From positions 46,626 to 110,625 of the forward strand of contig NMRB01000930.1 of NCBI GenBank assembly GCA_002633025.1: DNA of 64,000 bases, written 5' to 3'. The stretch is from Notospermus geniculatus (taxonomy: Eukaryota; Nemertea; Pilidiophora; Heteronemertea; Lineidae). Shown in pieces: positions 23,601-32,600 of this stretch. Positions within the stretch are counted from its first letter, which is position 1; every line of letters begins with the position of its first letter. The translations under genes were made by a program, and so were the position numbers. The notes below the pieces were generated by a model that was given only the letters and a program-made list of their open reading frames with translations, was not told the DNA's origin and ran no database searches.

Positions 23601-26600
23601 TAAGTTTGTTAGCTCTTGAATAACGGTACATTGTATATTATTAATTATTTTTCAGAGTACAAGACAGCAACACTGGCCATTCTCGTGCTTAACCGCATGA
23701 TAGGCGATGATGAGTAAGTTAAACAGGGTTTCAGCAAGGCTATTCGACTTGCGGGCGTACAGTGCGGGCGTACAGTTCGAGCACTCTGTGGATACACTTT
23801 CATCTACATCTGCACACATCAGGATGAGTGGAGGATGAAAAACCAGGAAGAAAATATTTGTTCCTTACTGTGTTGTACATGACTGTAAATATCCAAAGCT
23901 CTGTTGATGATCGTCGTGTAGCCTACATCAATCATAAAATTATCATACGAGTTACACGATATAAGCCTACTCATGCTACATGTATTTCAGGTCTGAGGTT
24001 ACTGAGCTTGATTACTTCATCAGCTTCGGAGCTTCCGTTGTCTTCTCCTCCATCACAAAGAAACCAAAACTTGACGACCTCAACAAAGCAGTTCAGACCA
24101 TAACAAATGCGAAAGGACAAAAGTATTCCGTTTACAGCGGGAAGATCTCGATTGCATCAGATCTACTCTTCTCAATCTTCATCCAAGGCACAGTCAGCGA
24201 GAACACCAAAGCTAAGACAAGTTCGATTCTGCAGGAAGTGTTGAAGACTGCTTGGATGCAGACATATTCTAGTAGGTGAACTGTACTGGCTGCGGTACAA
24301 GTCTGTGCCACATTGTTCCTTTACACGGCATTTCCTTCGTATTCTCTGATCAGTTTCTGGCAAGAAAAGTCCCATATTGTTTTCATTTTTTTCCAGAATT
24401 TTCTACTGTCAAAATCGATGTTTCAAGTGTACAAGAATACGTTGGAGAACACGGGTACGTTCAAACTTGTGTCACCCTCTCCTATTCCCCGATCAAGGCG
24501 TATGTCATACAACGGCGTTTCTTATCAGGTTATAATGCTTGTTTGTGTTTCTTATTTTTCCAGTCTTCACTTCTCCAAGTATCTGTACTTGGTCACCGCC
24601 AATGGCGTCATTAGGTCCCCCGACAACATTGCCTCACCCTCTGAAACGAAAATAAAAGAACTCATGGCTACGAAGTCGAAAACGATCACGATCGTTTCAA
24701 AGACAAGCAAGAATCTCGTGAATGTAAAGAACCTGTATCATTTGAATGTCAAGGGGACTTTGAAGAAATCGCAGATGGCCTCATTCATGAAGGCGTTGGG
24801 GGCTGCCTGGCTTGCAAAGATAGGTAAAGAGCGTAACTTAACATTCTTGTCTCTGCAGCTAAGTGGTGATCGAGTAGTTAAGTGTAGAATGAATGTGAGG
24901 ACTCCACGCGTCGGTGAGGGTCATTTTCATTTTCCAGATGACCATTTCCTCAGAAACCTTGGCATATCAAGGATTATAGACCATATATTTCTGATTACAG
25001 GGAAGTCCGTGACCAGCACGTACCGACAAACGAAGATGGCTGTGACAAGTTCTTCGTAAGTTGTGGTTTCTCACTTTATTACCATCACTATGACATAAAT
25101 ACATTTAAAATCGTAATTCTGCTTTGAACGGAACCAAAACGCCCCTCCTCAAATAGGCCTCGTTGACGCAGTATATCACAGTCTACGACCCTTTTCTTAC
25201 AGCGAAGTCCTGACGGTTGTGTTTTACGATGTGAAGCAGGATAACGTACTGTTGAACCCTGTAGATCAAGCCGAGCCGACCATCAGCCAATTCCAGAAAG
25301 CCTTTAAAAATGACACAAGCCTGCAGATCACATCAGAGTCCAGCTTTAAATTCGTTTACATCAACGTATTCGAACGACTGGTCATCAAGTCGATGAAAGA
25401 AAAATTTGCTCTTTCGATCCTGAATGCGTACAAGGAAAATACAGGTTAGTCAAGAAGAAATTCTAGACTTCATTCTTGATAGTGGAGGATCCCCAGTTCA
25501 AATCATGACCGGTGACAATTCGATGTTTCTTGACACTTGTAATACAGACCTGTCGAAATGTATTGTAATTATTTTTTTTGAGGCATTAATAAAATGTACA
25601 TGGTTTACAATACAAACACTTTGTTTTTTTATACTGCTGAAAGTCAGAACAAGCCTTAGTGAGTCTTCACTGAGCACATTCAGAACCGGAAGTTAGAAAG
25701 AACCCTGCACTGGAAAAAAGGATTTACTTAAAACCATTATTATATGGTTCCACATGAAAACCCGCTGGGTTTCTTAAAAGAACCAACACATTGGGATTCT
25801 TTTTAGAACCCGTTTACTTCTCAAATGGTTCTTCAAAAAACCTATTAAAATGGTTCTTTAGAAAACCCATGGGTTTTCTAAAGAACCATACTGATGAGGT
25901 TTTATTGACTGCCCTGTTGGTTCTAGAAAGAACCCAAAGTTTCCATATAAAACCCTCGGGACTTGGTTCTTTACAGAACCTTAAAGGTTTTACAAAAAAC
26001 CCTGTGATATCTGAGGAATGGTTCTTTATAGAACCTGTTTCAAATGGTTTTACAAAGAACCCGGAGGTTTTTTATAAAACCCCGAATAAAGGTTCTTCAA
26101 AGAACCTTAACACATGGTTCTTGGAAGAACCTCGTGGTTTTTAAAAGAACCATCTGCTCTAGGTTCTTTAAAGAACCCTGCCAAAGGGTTCTTTAAAGAC
26201 CCAAAAAAGGGTTCTTCCCCAGGGACAACGCGAAAAACCCTTTTCGGTTCTTTAAAAAACCATTTTTGCTAAGAGTGTAGTGTAGCCCATAGGCTATCTT
26301 ATTTCGTTATTGTAAGTTTCTAGCATGTCTCTCACCGCATGGTTTCGAAAATACTCCCCGTAAAGAAATAAAAATAACTCCTGGTTTTCAGCTTTTTCAG
26401 CTGTCACATCTGCCGAAATAGCTTTGGAAGAGGAATTCATTATTCCAAGTGGGTAAGTTGGCGTTCTTTATGATATGCAGTCGTACACATGCCTTGGTTT
26501 AAATCATCTGTCCAAACAACCTTCCGCGCGCCGATCGTTGATGGAATGGGCGGATATCGGACTCAGACTTCGCTCAGTGGGCGGCCCTTTCGGTCATGCA

Positions 26601-29600
26601 TTCGGTCGTTCAGACAATCCGATCCAATCTGATATTTCGCACTTTGGAACATTTTTCGGTCATTCCGCAGGGAATCCTTCTGGTCAGTCTCATACAAAGC
26701 TGCAACAACAACCGATGCAATGGACGCAGAGATCTCACCGCTCCTCACCGGCAACAACATCAAAGCCGCGTTCAGCGACATCACCAGTGTCCAAGGAACG
26801 GACGTCAAGCTGTCCAGCTTGTTGTTCAGCGGCAAGGTGGAAGAGGCGGTCAGAAGCAACATGTTGTTTAGAGTGTATTTCACCGAAATGGTGGCCAAGG
26901 CAGACCTGCCCAAAATAGCTGAGGGACTGAAGACTGTGGCCATCAAGGAGTACGGTAGGTGGCACCCGAATCGTTTTCTGCCAGAAACAAGAAGCTAGCA
27001 GTAGCAGAAGTGTCTAGATNNNNNNNNNNNNNNNNNNNNNNNNNNNNNNNNNNNNNNNNNNNNNNNNNNNNNNNNNNNNNNNNNNNNNNNNNNNNNNNNN
27101 NNNNNNNNNNNNNNCCGGCCTTGCCAGGGCCCCCCCCCCCCCCACTCATCGGAGGGCTGCTACGGGCCTGTAGATAAATAACAAGGCCGTCCGAATCATC
27201 GTCGCAAATGTTTTTAAACTATTCGTCTTTTGTAGGGATGAGTTCGATCGCTGTTTTCAAGATCTTCGGAGCCAGTGAGGAAGTCATTGCGCTGAAAGAA
27301 AGGTAAGACTAGCATCTGAGCCCGCGCCTGAGAGGTGGGTCTTCCTCCATTCGTCTGTTTGGAAGTAGCAAATCCATGGAATTAAGCTTCCATGAAAACG
27401 TTCCGAAACTCTTTTCAGCATAACTGCCTACGCTGTGAGGTTCTCGATCATCTACAAAAGTCTCATGGATGCATCAGTGATACGTCAACTCAGTGTAGGA
27501 GGCCTGAAAGCCGAACTAACTTTCGTTGGCGTTGGTGGAAGTGTGTATACTCCGGTATCTATCGGGCAGGAAATAAGCTTGAAGAAAGGATTCGTTGTGT
27601 ACATGTACATGGAAAGGGAAATCGTGAAGGAGGACTTGACTAAGATGATTGCTGCCATTAGATTGGCTTGGATAGAGTCTTCAGGTATGTACAGTGGCAC
27701 CTAGTAGACAGCTTTACCAGGAGAACACCCCTGCAGTCCCAGACTGGTCACTTACACTAATGGGGAGCGCCAATTGGTCACGTGATGACTACTGATAGAG
27801 CAGACGAGACACCTAGCGTTGACCTAGGCCCATTGTTCGAGAGATGCGGTTCACCAAGCACGGCCAATCACACCTTGAATCGTCATGAATAATAGGTGGC
27901 ATTGGTGTACTATCAGTTCAAAACCACGCGTATATTCTCGCGTGGTCTGCGTGATCGGGGTTCCCTATTCCGACCTCTGTAATAATCTATGTGTACAAAG
28001 AAGTCATACTGTAAATTTGGATGCACGTGTATCTCACTGCATCCGTTTACAGTTGCTTTGATGTCGTTTTTTTTGTATTTTGCAGGTCTCAAGAATTGTG
28101 ATCAGAAATGTCTGGACATAAAATATGGAACTCAGATCAAAATGGTGTACAGGACTCACAAGGACAAGAAGTAGGTTATGTAATTCACAAAAACGTCTTG
28201 AGTTGGTGTGTGATAATGCACTCTTAATTGATGGGTAGCAAATTTAAGGTGCTTTATTGAGTTGATTGATGATGATTAAATTCTGTTTCAGTCCTTTTGT
28301 TGTGCAATTTGTCTACTACAAATACGAAGACGATAATCTCATTGATTCACAAGCCTCGCCACCACTGGACATAAAGAAGTACTTGGAGAAACGAATTACG
28401 TTCAAACATCCGCTAGGCGGTGCTTATACTGTGTTAACGGAGGTCAAGGGTTCCGAGGTTTGGGCGTACAGTGCGAGGTTCACACTGAAAGTGTTAGGTC
28501 AGGTGACGGTGAAAATGAGGCAGACGTTTGAGGAGAAGATCAAGGGTGTTTGGTCCAGTATGGATGATAGTAAGTATATAGAAGGATCACGGAACGAACC
28601 GTAAATTCCAGGGCCTTTCCCAGGAGTTTTTCCTTTTTCTGTTATTTAAAGTCACTTTGGAAATAAAACTACGAAATTCTCTCAGTATTCTTTTGCAATT
28701 GAATATGTAAGTTTGTTAGCTCTTGAATAACGGTATATTATTAATTTTCAGAGTACAAGACAGCAACACTGGCCATTCTCGTGCTTAACCGCATGATAGG
28801 CGATGATGAGTAAGTTAAACAGGGCCAGCAAGGCTATTCGACTTGGGCGTACAGTGCGGGCGTACAGTTCGAGCACTCTGTGGATACACTTTCATCTACA
28901 TCTGCACACATCAGGATGAGTGGAGGATGAAAAACCAGGAAGAAAATATTTGTTCCTTACTGTGTTGTACATGACTGTAAATATCCAAAGCTCTGTTGAC
29001 GATCGTCGTGTAGCCTACATCAATCATAAAATTATCATACGAGTTACATGATATAAGCCTACTCATACTACATGTATTTCAGGTCTGAGGTTACTGAGCT
29101 TGATTACTTCATCAGCTTCGGAGCTTCCGTTGTCTTCTCCTCCATCACAAAGAAACCAAAACTTGACGGCCTCAACAAAGCAGTTCAGACCATAACAAAT
29201 GCGAAAGGACAAAAGTATTCCGTTTACAGCGGGAAGATCTCGATTGCATCAGATCGACTCTTCTCAATCTTCATCCAAGGCACAGTCAGCGAGGATACCA
29301 AAGCTAAGACAAGTTCGATTCTGCAGGAAGTGTTGAAGACTGCTTGGATGCAGACATATTCGAGTAGGTGGACTACACTGCATGGCTGCGGTATAAGTCT
29401 CTGCCACATTGTTGACCTTCACACGGTGTTTCCTTCGTATTCTCTGATCAGTTTCTGGCCAGAAAAGTCCCATATTGTTTTCATTTTTTTTCAGAATTTT
29501 CTACTATCAAAATCGATGTTTCAAGTGTACAAGAATACGTTGGAGAACACGGGTACGTTCAAACTTGTGTCACCCTCTCCTATTCCCCGATCAAGGCGTA

Positions 29601-32600
29601 TATCATACAACGGCGTTTCTTATCAAGTTATAATGCTTGTTTGTGTTTCTTATTTTTCCAGTCTTCACTTCTCGAAGTATCTGTATTTGGTCACCGCCAT
29701 TGGCGTCATTAGGTCCCCCGACAACATTGCCTCACCCTCTGAAACGAAAATAAAAGAAATCATGGCTACAAAGTCGAAAACGATCACGATCGTTTCAAAG
29801 ACAAGCAAGAATCTCGTGAATGTAAGGAACCTGTATCATTTGAATGTCAAGGGGACGTTGAAGAAATCGCAGATGGCCTCATTCATGAAGGCGTTGGGGG
29901 CTGCCTGGCTTGCAAAGATAGGTAAAGAGCGTAACTTACCATTCTTGTCTCTGCAGCTAATATAAGTGGTGATCCAGTAGTTAAGTGTACAATGAATGTG
30001 AGGACTCCCCGCGTCGGTGAGCGTCATTTTCATTTTCAAGATGACCATTTCCTCAGAAACCTAGGCATAGATCTAACAAGGATTATAGACTACAACTATA
30101 TATTTCTGATTACAGGGAAATCCGTGACCAGCACGTACCGACAAACGAAGATGGCTGTGACAAGTTCTTCGTAAGTTGTGGTTTCTCACTTTATTACCAT
30201 CACTATGACATGAATACATTTAAAATCGTAATTCTGCTTTGAACGGAACCAAAACGCCCACCCTCCTCAAATAGGCCTCGCTGACGCAGTATATCACAGT
30301 CTACGACCCTTTTCTTACAGCGAAGTCCTGACGGTTGTGTTTTACGATGTGAAGCAGGATAACGTACTGCTGAACCCTGTAGATCAAGCCGAGCCGACCA
30401 TCAGCCAATTCCAGAAAGCCTTCAAAGTTGACACAAGCCTGCAGATCACATCAGAGCCCAGCTTTAAATTCGTGTACATCAACGTATTCGAACGTCTGGA
30501 CACGAAGTCGATGAAAGAAAAATTTGCTCTTTCGATCCTGAATGCGTACAAGGAAAATACAGGTTAGTCAAGAAGAAATTCTAGACTTCATTCTTGAGAT
30601 GAAAGTCCCGAAGCCACGAATGATAATAGGCTAAGCACCCACAAACTCTGGTCATCACTGCCTTCTCTTGATACATGAAACTACATGTAATTTACGCCTT
30701 CCTTATTGCTTGCCGACTGTCCCAGAGTGTTTCATTCCTTCATTACAGCGTTCACTTCTGCCGACATCAAGATTGAAGTCAGGGAAGTTGAAGATTTAGT
30801 CGATTCATCATGGTAAGTCGTCTGTTTTCAATCGCTAAACGTGATGAGGCCGAAGATCGGTCTGTTAGCTGAGAGTTGCTTTTGTTAATTCACCGTTTCA
30901 ACGTGAAATCCACGTGACAAATTCTTACTTGGTATTACCAAAATAAGTAATATTTTTCTCTTTATTCAAGGTCTCATGTCACCAAGGTTGGCTTCACCGT
31001 TGCTATCAAGGGCAAGGATGCGTCGGGTACAATTTCCAAAATCACAACGGCGACCTTGACGGCAGCCTTATCAAAGAATGGTCTTAAAATATGCAGCTGT
31101 AAGGCCAACAGAAAGAATCGCGTCCATCTAAAGGAAGATGCGAAACTGTCAGACCAAGAGCTGATCAAGAAGTTCATTGGGGCAATGAAGGCAGCATGGA
31201 AAGATGAAAATAAAGGTATGCGGCTATTCTCTTCGTGCATGAGAACAACTTTCTCGTGGAGTTGGTCTTTTTCGTGGAGTTTTCTTTCCGAAGATCCAGA
31301 AGCCCGTACGGCAGCAAGTCGCCGAGACGGGTGTCCGTCTGCCTCCGTCGGTCATCGTGAACATTGGCTTTATTGCTTGCACGGATCTGCGAGAGATATT
31401 CTTGTTACCGTCATCCCGTGATTGGGTGCCTCAGTTGTCGCTATCACACTGCATCAACTCGTTGAAAGCAGAAAGACTTCGCACTCCAGTCCGATGCTAA
31501 TGACGTGGCATTCTATCTTAACTTCAGGCATAGAAGAGAGTCGAATTGTGGTTAACGTCAAGCCTTTCAAGAGTCGGTCAAAGAGAGAACAACAACGCAG
31601 ACATCGTCACTGACCGGAGCGAATGGGTAAGTGATAATCATTGAGAGCCATTTGCCTCCTTCGTGATGGGTTGTCGCCCATGAGAGACCAATTTTAAAAT
31701 TTACTTCATGGGCCAAAACCCATGAATCTGACGTTGAATCCATTCCTTCTAGCGTTCTTTGGGTGTATTTTATAATTTCCTATTCATTGCCATTTCTCAC
31801 TTAGTTTTATGTTGGTACATGTAAGTTACAGGGCCTGGGGCCGTATTCATAAAACTACTTAAGTCTAAGTACGACACTTATCCTTTGTTCAACACAAAAG
31901 ATAAGTATCACACTTTGACTTAAGTATTTAACACCTAGCACACAAAAGCAACGAAGATTATCTTGAACTCAGGTTGAGCCACAGCTTTTCAATTGTTCAG
32001 GTTTGCCAGGGCATGATGTGACAATGGAAATGTTGTGGCTCAACCTGAGTTCAAGATAATCTTCGTTGGTGCATACGGCCCAAAGTGTGAGTACATGTAC
32101 ATGTAGATGAGAGGGGAAGAGAAAAGTAAAAACCCCGCTATGGGAGGATCGTAAGATATCTCAGTCCTACCTGAAGGCTCGAAATGTCGGCAATACTGTC
32201 TTTGTTTCAGGGAGAAAATACAGAGTGTTGACTATACAGTTACAGTGGATGGTCGGGACCCTAATCCTCTCTTCATCAATCACCCGACCTCTGATATGTA
32301 CAAAGCAAAGCTCAAACTCGAGGGTCTCACACTGTCTACCGGAACCCCTGTATATACCAACAAGCTTTCAATCAATTGCAAAACAAAGAAGGTCGTGAAG
32401 GCTGAATTCGTGTCCGCCCTGCAGAAGGCTTTCCTGGCGGTGAATCCAGGCCTGGGTGAGGCGGTCATCAAAGTGGAAGTGCAGAAGATCGAATCACAAA
32501 CGTAAGTTTTCGTTGGTAACTAGTGTGGCAACAGGCGGCCGTTGAAGGCGGGGGTCTGGTGATTTTGAAATTTAAAACCTCACGAAAAAGTCGTTGGAAG

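Noticed and set aside
25791-26144. 117-residue open frame through the GGTTCTTT repeat
   Set aside because: Open because the repeat words are in frame (many FFxEPx and NGFTKNP repeats); the same words are non-coding in the 1.6-2.2 kb copy.
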